Shown one piece after another: positions 25,316 through 31,825 of a stretch of 44,018 nucleotides of DNA. The translations under genes were made by a program, and so were the position numbers. The notes under the pieces were generated by a model, which was not told the origin of the DNA, did not search any database, and was given only the letters and a program-made list of their open reading frames with translations. Source of the DNA: an uncultured Paenibacillaceae bacterium (GTDB lineage Bacteria; Bacillota; Bacilli; Paenibacillales; DA-C8). Each line of letters opens with the position of its first letter. Within the stretch, counting starts at the first letter, position 1. Location: assembly GCA_937957685.1 (NCBI GenBank), contig CALGAO010000066.1, positions 1 through 44,018 of the forward strand. Reading direction: 5' to 3'.

Positions 25316-26146
25316 TTACCGCAGATCCTCCATCTTCACCGGATCCTGATCCGTAAACGTGTAGTTCTCGCCAGCCATCGCCCAGATGAACGTATAGCTC
25401 GAGGTTCCGGCACCGGCATGGATCGACCAGCTGGGCGACAGCACAGCCTCCTCGTTCTTCACCACGATATGGCGCGTCTCATGCGGCTCGCCCATGAAAT
25501 GGAACACTCTCGCCTGCTCGTCCATATCAAAGTACAGATAAGCCTCCATGCGACGGTCGTGCAGATGGGCCGGCATCGTATTCCAGACGCTGCCCGGCTC
25601 GAAGATCGTCACGCCCATCATCAGCTGGCAGCTCGGCAGTCCGCCCTCATGGATGATCTGATAGATCGTTCGCTTGTTGCAGGTTTCCGCGGAACCCATA
25701 TGTCTCGGAGTTGCGCCATCCAGCGACAGCTTGCGGGTCTCGATGACGGCATGAGCCGGAGCGGAGCACATATAGACGCGGGCCGGATTGGACTTGTCCG
25801 CGCTTTCGATCTTCAGCTCCCTGGTCCCCTTGCCGACATACAGGGCATCCAACTTGCCCAGTTCGAACCGGTTGCCATCCGCCGTGATGATCGCCGGACC
25901 GCCGATATTGATGAAGCCTGCCTCCCTGCGCTCGAAGAAATATTCCGTCTTCAGCGTCTCCTTGTCGTCCGGAATGAGCGGCTCATCGATCGGCACCGCA
26001 CCGCCGATGATCATTCGGTCATAGTGGCTGTAGACCATCGTCAGCTTGCCTTCCTGGAACAGATTCTGCACCAGAAACGCATCTCTCAGCTGCTGGGTGT
26101 CGTACTTTTTGGCATCGGTTGGACTGACGGCATAACGGATTTCCAT
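25316..26146 (-). CDS. kduI: 5-dehydro-4-deoxy-D-glucuronate isomerase KduI
   Basis: 276 residues, the usual length. It isomerises 4-deoxy-L-threo-5-hexosulose uronate, from unsaturated uronates released by pectate lyases or glucuronyl hydrolases, to 2,5-diketo-3-deoxygluconate. The cupin metal site is intact: H194, H196 and E201 in MPAHLHDRRMEAYLYF and H243 in SWSIHAGAG, at the spacing known for E. coli KduI. The N-terminal MEIRYAVSPTDAKKYDTQQLRDAFL is typical. ATG 26146 is preceded by AGGAGG. First gene of the kduI-deoR-kduD unit, with its own candidate promoter. Confidence 0.96.
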   Translation of the reverse strand: MEIRYAVSPTDAKKYDTQQLRDAFLVQNLFQEGKLTMVYSHYDRMIIGGAVPIDEPLIPDDKETLKTEYFFERREAGFINIGGPAIITADGNRFELGKLDALYVGKGTRELKIESADKSNPARVYMCSAPAHAVIETRKLSLDGATPRHMGSAETCNKRTIYQIIHEGGLPSCQLMMGVTIFEPGSVWNTMPAHLHDRRMEAYLYFDMDEQARVFHFMGEPHETRHIVVKNEEAVLSPSWSIHAGAGTSSYTFIWAMAGENYTFTDQDPVKMEDLR

Positions 26147-26192
26147 CTTGACAACCTCCTGAAATGTTTGATTGGGTTTGTTTTCGTATGTT

Positions 26193-26221
26193 ATTGTACC
26201 ATATCGTACGAGAATTGGGAA
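26193..26221 (-). promoter_or_regulatory. Candidate sigma-A promoter for kduI
   Basis: Minus strand: -35 TTCCCA (26216-26221), a 17-nt spacer and -10 TACAAT (26193-26198), about 45 nt before the kduI ATG. The spacer contains CGTACGATATGGTAC, an imperfect dyad that could be an operator and that resembles half-sites of the 27.7-kb repeat core. Confidence 0.5.
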
Positions 26222-26247
26222 ACTTGTCTATGGATTGAGAAACACAA

Positions 26248-26285
26248 CAAGACAGCCTGCTTCCATGACGAAAGAGGCTGTCTTG
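26248..26285 (-). terminator. Hairpin after the rsfA-like gene, probable terminator
   Basis: Perfect 11-bp stem (26248-26258 with 26275-26285) and a 16-nt loop. On the minus strand it is followed by TTGTGTTT, a weak U-tract. It lies between the rsfA-like stop (26362) and the kduI promoter, insulating the two units. Confidence 0.6.
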
Positions 26286-26361
26286 CAGGAGAGGTGTGCC
26301 GTCTGTAAGTTCGCCGTTCTTTCATCCCGCGTCATGCTGCAAGGCACACTTTCGGACTGCG

Positions 26362-26997
26362 TCAGTCGATGCGCTCCAGATTGCCGTTGGCGTCCATCTT
26401 GAAGCGCGGTTTGTCCTCATCCGACTCTTCCAGAAGAGCCAGCTTGCGCGCACGATCCATGATCTGGATCAAGGTCTTGTAATCGTCATTCACCGTGCGG
26501 TAATCCATCTGTACCGCGTTGACCTGCTTCTCCAACTCTTCCTTCTCTTTCTCGACCTTGGCCAGCTTCTCTTGCGTTTCGCGCAGCTCTTTCTCTAGCG
26601 TCTTGATCTGCCTGGACATATCCTGATAAGTGTTTTTCCACTGCCGCAAGTAGCGTATCACGGCATCGATCGAGATCGACTGCTCGCTGACCGGATCATG
26701 GCGTCCGCTTTCCGGGAGCTGTCCGCTCGCCGCTTCGCCGTCTGTCACAGCTCCCGATTTGCGCGCCTGGTTGCGTTTCTGACGCTGAGCTTTGGCGATT
26801 GCAATGGCTGCTTCGTATTTTTTCCTCACACAGCTGTTCCAGCGAAAACCGCAGGCTGCGGGAGTCCGCCCGATCCGTTCACCCACTTCCTCGAAAGCCC
26901 GCAATTGCGTGCCGCCTTCCCGTATGTGGCGGAGAGTCACTTCAGCTAATATGAGATCATCATCTGCAGTCCATGCATCTTGTCTAACTGTTGCCAT
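26362..26997 (-). CDS. RsfA-family sporulation transcription factor
   Basis: 211 residues. The N-terminal SANT/Myb-like DNA-binding domain (about 5-60: DAWTADDDLILAEVTLRHIREG, then GRTPAACGFRWNSCVRKKY) and a C-terminal coiled coil (about 120-170, rich in KELRETQEKLAKVEKEKEELEKQV) match the RsfA/YlbO type. In Bacillus RsfA fine-tunes sigma-F-dependent prespore genes. ATG 26997 is chosen; a GTG 18 nt upstream coincides with the GTGGAGG ribosome site, which is 11 nt from the ATG. Monocistronic, with a hairpin after it. Which of the RsfA/YlbO paralogues it corresponds to cannot be told here. Confidence 0.85.
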   Translation of the reverse strand: MATVRQDAWTADDDLILAEVTLRHIREGGTQLRAFEEVGERIGRTPAACGFRWNSCVRKKYEAAIAIAKAQRQKRNQARKSGAVTDGEAASGQLPESGRHDPVSEQSISIDAVIRYLRQWKNTYQDMSRQIKTLEKELRETQEKLAKVEKEKEELEKQVNAVQMDYRTVNDDYKTLIQIMDRARKLALLEESDEDKPRFKMDANGNLERID

Positions 26998-27083
26998 GTT
27001 CAGCCAAACCTCCACTTCGTAATATCATCCATTACTGTATCTCTATGCCCATACTAGAGTTCATAGAATCTATTTATTTATTA

Positions 27084-27100
27084 TTTGGTATAACCAAATT
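27084..27100. other. AT-rich dyad upstream of the rsfA-like gene
   Basis: ATTTGGT and ACCAAAT arms with an ATA spacer lie in the AT-rich 295-bp divergent spacer between the rsfA-like gene and yqgY. Nearby ATACATAGA appears twice (around 27112 and 27133). These could be operator or sporulation promoter parts; no consensus sigma-F promoter was identified with confidence. Confidence 0.25.
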
Positions 27101-27220
27101 AAATTATCTCCATACATAGAGTGGCTGAAATCATACATAGAACGGTCCAGGACCGGGCAACCTAGGTGCAGGTGATCGGAGGCATGTGCAAAAAATTCAT
27201 TTTTTCGTCACCTATTCACG

Positions 27221-27249
27221 TTTACACACTGCCGGCATGCAGGTATAAT
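27221..27249 (+). promoter_or_regulatory. Sigma-A promoter for yqgY
   Basis: TTTACA (27221-27226), an exactly 17-nt spacer and TATAAT (27244-27249), about 62 nt before the start codon at 27311. Confidence 0.75.
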
Positions 27250-27310
27250 GTTGGATAGATTGTGTAGAACCATGATCATGCACGGGCTCATCAGAAAGGG
27301 GGATGTACAT

Positions 27311-27529
27311 ATGCCACGCATGTTTCGCGTGCTCGGTTTCTTTTGCTTGCTGATTGGATTGCTGTCTCTCGCCTACGGTCTGGTCGAGATGTCCCTGTTG
27401 TTCTTCTTCCAGACGGCGGTTTTCGTATTGCTTGGATATATGAACCTGTCCGAGAAAGCCTACATACTGACCTTCTGGGCTTATCTCATCGTCGCCACGA
27501 TCGGACTTACATACGGGGCGTTCTTCTGA
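27311..27529 (+). CDS. yqgY: DUF2626 small membrane protein (YqgY-like)
   Basis: 72 residues, MPRMFRVLGFFCLLIG onward, with three closely packed hydrophobic segments and almost no soluble part. It matches the short DUF2626/YqgY proteins conserved in Bacillales; function unknown. ATG 27311 is chosen because AAAGGGGG lies 8 nt upstream; the frame is open 21 codons further without a ribosome site. It is a single-gene unit with a clear promoter before it and a terminator after it. Confidence 0.85.
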   Translation: MPRMFRVLGFFCLLIGLLSLAYGLVEMSLLFFFQTAVFVLLGYMNLSEKAYILTFWAYLIVATIGLTYGAFF

Positions 27530-27593
27530 TCGGAAGCATGAACATCGGAATACTGGCCGGCGCGGTTCGACAGGACAGCCGTCTTGATATTGG

Positions 27594-27618
27594 AAAAGCC
27601 TGCATGACGCAGGCTTTT
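27594..27618. terminator. Bidirectional intrinsic terminator after yqgY
   Basis: Perfect 10-bp arms (27594-27603 and 27609-27618), GC core GCCTGC, loop ATGAC, with A4/T4 ends. It terminates yqgY on plus and could also terminate a minus-strand transcript coming from the methyltransferase through the repeat array. Confidence 0.85.
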
Positions 27619-27682
27619 GTCATATACATTCGATCATGGTTGGATCCTTCGGGCATCCCCTTACGGCGCCGGATCCGGTGCT

Positions 27683-27962
27683 TTGTACGATGTTTCATAC
27701 AACACAGTTCGCCTCAATCGTCCAGCCCATGTTTTGTACGAAGAATCGTACAACCAGACCCGCCGCGGGCACAGAACCGATGCTTTTGTACGATTTTTCA
27801 TACAACTCGAACCACTGGGGCGCCAGATCCGATGCTTTTGTACGATTTTTCATACAACTCAACACCACCTTGGCCACAATTCCGTTGTTTTTGTACGATT
27901 TTTCATACAAAAGGGTTCGCTTCAGCCGCTATACCAAAGTTTTTGTACGAATAATCGTACAA
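27683..27962. repeat. Six-unit array of 20-bp palindromic repeats at 51-53 bp spacing
   Basis: Cores of exactly 20 bp start at 27683, 27734, 27786, 27838, 27891 and 27943, with spacers of 31-33 bp. Three units are identical, TTGTACGATTTTTCATACAA (27786, 27838, 27891), and the first differs by one base. Units two and six are perfect dyads, TTGTACGA plus TCGTACAA arms around AGAA or ATAA, and both are followed by CCAGAC. Spacers are diverged but related: units two and three share CCGATGCTT before the next core. The period is not constant modulo 3, so this is not a coding repeat. The array lies in the 556-bp gap between yqgY and the MidA-type gene; the flanks (27619-27682, 27963-28085) show no gene. 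Confidence 0.92.
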
Positions 27963-28085
27963 CCAGACTCGGCCAGCAGGCTGAGCAGAGGGGACAATCC
28001 GGTCGTCCAGCCTATTGGCCTGACCGATCCCCATCACACCTCATCCCAACACATCATCCTATCCAGCGAGTCATGCGCCGCCGCC

Positions 28086-29222
28086 TCACCGCTCCCGCTT
28101 CACCGCCGTCATCACCTTGAACAGCTCGCTCATCTGATCGCTGACCAGCAGCTGGCGAATCGAGCGATTCCGCCTGGCCACCGGGCTGAACGGGTCGGGA
28201 TCATGGTGATCCTGCAGCCAGCTGAGCACCCCGCCGCGCAGCAGGTACTCGGCCTGCGTCTCAAGCCGCACATCGCGGAAGCCGGCATCCTCAGCCGCGC
28301 GCAGGCATGCGGTAAAGTCCACATGCGCGGTGATGTCCTGCTCCCCGACATGCGCGTAAGGATCCGTTGAAGCAAGATGGCTGCGATAGCACATGAGCGT
28401 CCCCAGCATGCGATGCGGCGCATAGATCTCTGACGCCTCATCTCCGTAATCGATCAGCGTCACATGGCCGTCCGCGATATGCCTGCCAAGCTGCCTGATC
28501 CAGATCTCCGCGGCCAGGTTGATCTCCGCTACCTGCCCCGTGGCGAACCGGATCCCATGCCTGTCCACATAGGACTGAACCTCATCGGCCGGAGGCACCA
28601 GCACCTCTCCCAGTTGCCCGCTCTCCGCATCCCAGGTTACCGCGATCTCCCGAAGCCCATGTTCTGTCATCCTCACCCGATGGACCGGCATCGCGTCCAG
28701 CAGCTCGTTCGCCCACACATACACCCGGCGCCACGGCCCCCCGGAACGCCACTCGCGATCATCCATCCAGCGAACGCGATGGGCCGCAAGCTGCTCCTGC
28801 TGCAGCCGGCGATGGTAGGCGGAATGCTCGATCATGATGAGCTCGGTCCTCTCATACAGGGACGGCATCCTGAGCTGAACGCGCTCCAGCATGTGCCGCG
28901 CCAGCGTGCCGTCGCCTCCGCCCCATTCGATCAAGGTCAACCGCTCCTGTTCCCCGTAGTCTGCGGCCCAACGTATGTACATGTCGCCTATCATATCGCC
29001 CATGACCGTGCCGATGGATGAACTGGTATAGAAATCTCCTTCCCGGCCGATCTTCCTGCGTTCCTGCATATAATACCCGTATACGGGATGATACAGACAT
29101 AGCTCCATATAATCCCGGAAGCTGATGGACCTGCCAGGCCGGGCGGAGATCAGCGCGATGATCTCCTGAAGAAGTTCATTCCGTTCTGCAGGCGCAGCCT
29201 GGAAGTTTCGTTCATCCGTCAT
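28086..29222 (-). CDS. MidA-family class I SAM-dependent methyltransferase
   Basis: 378 residues of the COG1565/MidA type, the family of the mitochondrial complex I arginine methyltransferase NDUFAF7. The N-terminal region ISFRDYMELCLYHPVYGYYM and GREGDFYTSSSIG is the family hallmark. The SAM-binding core is LTLIEWGGGDGTLARHML, and later WANELLDAMPVHRV and TLIDYGDEASEIY follow. The bacterial substrate is unknown. ATG 29222 is chosen because GGAGG lies 7 nt upstream and family similarity begins right after it; the frame is open for 88 more codons upstream but has no good ribosome site. No terminator is seen between its stop and the repeat array, so the array may be in its 3' UTR. Confidence 0.88.
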   Translation of the reverse strand: MTDERNFQAAPAERNELLQEIIALISARPGRSISFRDYMELCLYHPVYGYYMQERRKIGREGDFYTSSSIGTVMGDMIGDMYIRWAADYGEQERLTLIEWGGGDGTLARHMLERVQLRMPSLYERTELIMIEHSAYHRRLQQEQLAAHRVRWMDDREWRSGGPWRRVYVWANELLDAMPVHRVRMTEHGLREIAVTWDAESGQLGEVLVPPADEVQSYVDRHGIRFATGQVAEINLAAEIWIRQLGRHIADGHVTLIDYGDEASEIYAPHRMLGTLMCYRSHLASTDPYAHVGEQDITAHVDFTACLRAAEDAGFRDVRLETQAEYLLRGGVLSWLQDHHDPDPFSPVARRNRSIRQLLVSDQMSELFKVMTAVKRER

Positions 29223-29626
29223 AAATTCCTCCACCAGAATGTCATGATAGGATCTGTGCGTCCGACGCTTCACCGACCAGAGGTGAAGGCGCCGCAAGTC
29301 CCCCAGTCCGGCACGACGCCGGATCGTATCTTGATTATATGCGACAGCCGCCGTTTGCACCAGTTCATCGATCGACATCAACCGCACCGGAACCAGACAG
29401 ACCGTGGCGCGCCATCTGATGACGATCGTCTGGTCGCATCTGCCAGATGGAGCATGGAACACATGATTGCCCGATCGCTCGCTCACTCGACATGACAGCC
29501 CTCATGTCGCCAGATTGCGCCTTCCTGACGCATCAGCCAGACGGAGCAAGAAGAGCCTGTCACCCGGCCCCAATCCAACCTGCCCCTGACACCACAAGCT
29601 GACCGGAATGCGCTTTCCTTTCCCAC
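29223..29626. other. Gene-poor divergent spacer
   Basis: About 400 bp between the methyltransferase and the promoter of the lipoprotein gene. The minus frame is open to 29486, continuous with the methyltransferase, and has a possible ATG at 29378, but there is no ribosome site and no recognisable family. No RNA gene, repeat or clear terminator was seen. Confidence 0.4.
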
Positions 29627-29655
29627 AAGACAAATAAAGAATGGTGCATTATAAT
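29627..29655 (+). promoter_or_regulatory. Candidate sigma-A promoter for the lipoprotein operon
   Basis: AAGACA (29627-29632), a 17-nt spacer and TATAAT (29650-29655), 38 nt before the start codon at 29694. The -10 is perfect and the -35 matches at four of six positions. Confidence 0.55.
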
Positions 29656-29693
29656 AAAAATGGGTCTTAACAGAAGGGAGCACATCAACGATT

Positions 29694-30626
29694 ATGAAAC
29701 ATAACCACTCTCGCATCACAGCAACACTGGTTGCCATCCTGGCATTGGCGGCGCTCGCCGTCGGCTGCTCCAGGGAACGGCCTGATATCAGGCAGCAGCT
29801 GCTGGATGCGCTGGCCAACCAGCAACAGATCACGAGCCATACGTACAGCGGCAGGCTGAGCCTGAATCTGGGCAAGCTGCCGATCGATGCTGCCAGTCAG
29901 CCGTATACCTCGATCATCCTGAACGCCTTGCGGCAGGGCGACATCGAGTGGAGCGGCGCTGCGGATGCGTCCCAGGATCGCCGTGAAGCCACGTTGGAAT
30001 TCCAGGCATCGAGCGGCACCAGCGCATTTGTGATTCCGATCGTCCAGGATGCCGGCAACCTGTACCTTCACGTTCCGCTGATCAACGATGAGGAAGAATA
30101 CTTCGTCTTTCCTGCTCCCGCGCTCACCGATGAGCTTGGCAGGCTCATGCTCTCTTCGCTGTCCGGACTGATGGAAGCGATGAATGCCGAGTGGTTCGAG
30201 CATCATGCGGACGAAGCGGCAGGTGATAGCTACGAGGTGACGATCGATGAGACTCGCTGGGCGACCTTCCTGGATCATCTCCGCCAGTCCCTGCCGAACC
30301 TGCTGGCGCCATGGCAGGAGGTCGGAGTGCTCTCGGAGAAGCAGGCGGAAGCGATTCAGACTTTCCTGTCGTCCTCCGAAGCTGACAAGGTTCGCCTGAC
30401 CGAAGGCCGCAAGGCCTCGATCCGGGCCACCGTGCAGGACAACGGATATCTGACCGCGCTGGACATGTCGCTTAGCATCACCGTCGATAAGGTATCCGGT
30501 GCCGCGGAAGTCTACGAGGTCAGATTCAGCCATGCGTGGGACCATATCAATGAAGAGGTGGCGTTTACTCGCCCCATCCCGGAAACGACGGTATCCTGGG
30601 AAGAAATCCTGAAGCTGATACGATAG
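29694..30626 (+). CDS. Putative lipoprotein of unknown function
   Basis: 310 residues. A signal peptide with hydrophobic stretch ATLVAILALAALAVG ends in Cys25 (AVGC), a lipobox-like site, so the protein is probably lipid-anchored on the outer membrane face. The mature part starts with a Gln-rich helix (IRQQLLDALANQQQ) and continues with alternating beta-rich segments (SHTYSGRLSLNLG, ATLEFQASSG, NLYLHVPLI, TALDMSLSITVDK). This is reminiscent of LolA/LppX-type lipoprotein folds, but no motif proves that. The ribosome site GAAGGGAG is rather far (13 nt) from the ATG. It lies 30 nt ahead of a secreted coiled-coil protein, with which it probably forms an operon. Confidence 0.75.
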   Translation: MKHNHSRITATLVAILALAALAVGCSRERPDIRQQLLDALANQQQITSHTYSGRLSLNLGKLPIDAASQPYTSIILNALRQGDIEWSGAADASQDRREATLEFQASSGTSAFVIPIVQDAGNLYLHVPLINDEEEYFVFPAPALTDELGRLMLSSLSGLMEAMNAEWFEHHADEAAGDSYEVTIDETRWATFLDHLRQSLPNLLAPWQEVGVLSEKQAEAIQTFLSSSEADKVRLTEGRKASIRATVQDNGYLTALDMSLSITVDKVSGAAEVYEVRFSHAWDHINEEVAFTRPIPETTVSWEEILKLIR

Positions 30627-30656
30627 CATCAGATCGACAGGGAGAGGAGGATGCTG

Positions 30657-31757
30657 ATGCGCCTTGGAAGATGGTTGATGGTGGGATTTATCCTGCATTT
30701 CAGCATCTTTTCGTATCTGTATCATATGCGTACCGCACTTGCTGAGGAAACATCCTCTCCCGAACTTGAGGAGATTCGGGAACTGCTGAACAAGGGGCTG
30801 ACCATCTACGAGATCGACCAGGAGCTGGAGCGGCTGACCGTAAAGGAAGCCGAGATGACCGAGGAGATCGGTCTGGTCACCGAACAGATCGCCGACCAGG
30901 AGATCGTCGTGGCGCAGAAGCGAGAGCAGGCCGCCAAGGTCCTGCGCTCATACTACAAGGGCAAGCGGGACAATCTGTGGCTGTTCATCTTCCGCGCAGA
31001 CAATTTCTACGATGCACTGCAAACCTACTACTACCTGTCCCTCGTGTTCAAGCATGAGCAGCGGATCCTGGAGGAGCATGCCGTGCAATATCAGGAGCTG
31101 AAGCGTCTGCTCACCCGCCTGGAGGAGGATCGCGAGCTGCTGCGCGCGATCAAGGCGGAATATATCGCGCAGAGGGAACGGCTCATCGCACTTCAGGAGG
31201 AGCTGGATCAGGAGCTGGCGGAACGCGAAGACGGGGATGCGATCATGGAAGAGATCCTGGCGTTGACCCAGATGTGGGAGACCAAGGGATTGCCGCTGTT
31301 CAAATATTATCTGAACGAGCTGTCCGTCACGATCAACAAGCTGCCCGAAGAGATTATCTCAAACGGCAAGCTGTCCCTGCAGAACGGCCGTTTCGTGCTC
31401 AAGATTACCGACCAGGAGCTGACGGATTTCTACCGCAGGCATAATCCGGTGGACTTCGAGAATTTCAACTTCAGTTTCGCGGATGATGACTTCTCCGTAT
31501 ACGGCGTCAGGGATGATACGTCAGTACGGATCAACGGCATCTATGAGCTGGTGGAAGAGGAGAACATCATCGCCTTCACGCTGACGAGACTTGTCTACAA
31601 CGGCTTCGAGCTGCCGGACACCACGATCCGCGCCATGAATGAAGAGTTCGATCTCGACTTCCACCCCGACTTGCTGGATATGCCGTTCAGGATTCAGGCC
31701 AAGTCCGTGGAGATACAGGACGGCGCGCTGACGATTTCCTTTGTGCTGAAGCGTTAA
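30657..31757 (+). CDS. Secreted coiled-coil protein (CwlO/PcsB N-terminal-like)
   Basis: 366 residues. A signal sequence ends near TALAEE; then come about 180 residues of strongly predicted coiled coil (ELEEIRELLNKGLTIYEIDQ through IALQEELDQELAERE) with a mid-region LRSYYKGKRDNLWLFIFRADNF. That layout resembles the regulatory coiled coils of PcsB/CwlO. The C-terminal 170 residues (from NELSVTINKLPEEI) are a beta-rich domain that I do not recognise; there is no NlpC/P60 or peptidase motif. ATG 30657 is chosen because AGGAGG directly abuts an ATG 6 nt earlier, leaving proper spacing only for the second. It is the second gene of a two-gene unit. Confidence 0.7.
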   Translation: MRLGRWLMVGFILHFSIFSYLYHMRTALAEETSSPELEEIRELLNKGLTIYEIDQELERLTVKEAEMTEEIGLVTEQIADQEIVVAQKREQAAKVLRSYYKGKRDNLWLFIFRADNFYDALQTYYYLSLVFKHEQRILEEHAVQYQELKRLLTRLEEDRELLRAIKAEYIAQRERLIALQEELDQELAEREDGDAIMEEILALTQMWETKGLPLFKYYLNELSVTINKLPEEIISNGKLSLQNGRFVLKITDQELTDFYRRHNPVDFENFNFSFADDDFSVYGVRDDTSVRINGIYELVEEENIIAFTLTRLVYNGFELPDTTIRAMNEEFDLDFHPDLLDMPFRIQAKSVEIQDGALTISFVLKR

Positions 31758-31775
31758 ATGAGGTGTTCCATACCA

Positions 31776-31825
31776 GAAGAGGCAGGATGGCTGTCGCGAT
31801 ATCACGACAGCCATCCTGCCTCTTC
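31776..31825. repeat. 21-bp perfect inverted repeat between convergent genes
   Basis: Arms 31776-31796 and 31805-31825 are perfectly complementary with an 8-nt loop that itself contains GATATC. The right arm encodes the last seven residues of the minus-strand solute-binding-like protein, whose stop codon lies in the loop. Neither side has a T-tract, so it is not a textbook intrinsic terminator, but it likely blocks or stabilises the 3' ends of both converging transcripts. Confidence 0.85.

Noticed and set aside
27683..27962. CRISPR array call for the six regular repeats
   Set aside because: Repeat is only 20 bp, spacers are related to each other rather than unique, cores vary, and no cas genes lie in the window. 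A diverged tandem repeat fits better.
27617..28370. Plus-strand and minus-strand ORFs across the repeat array (peptides with recurring YDFSYN or YEKSYK)
   Set aside because: The recurring residues come from the DNA palindrome; the 51-53 bp step shifts frame between units and there are no ribosome sites.
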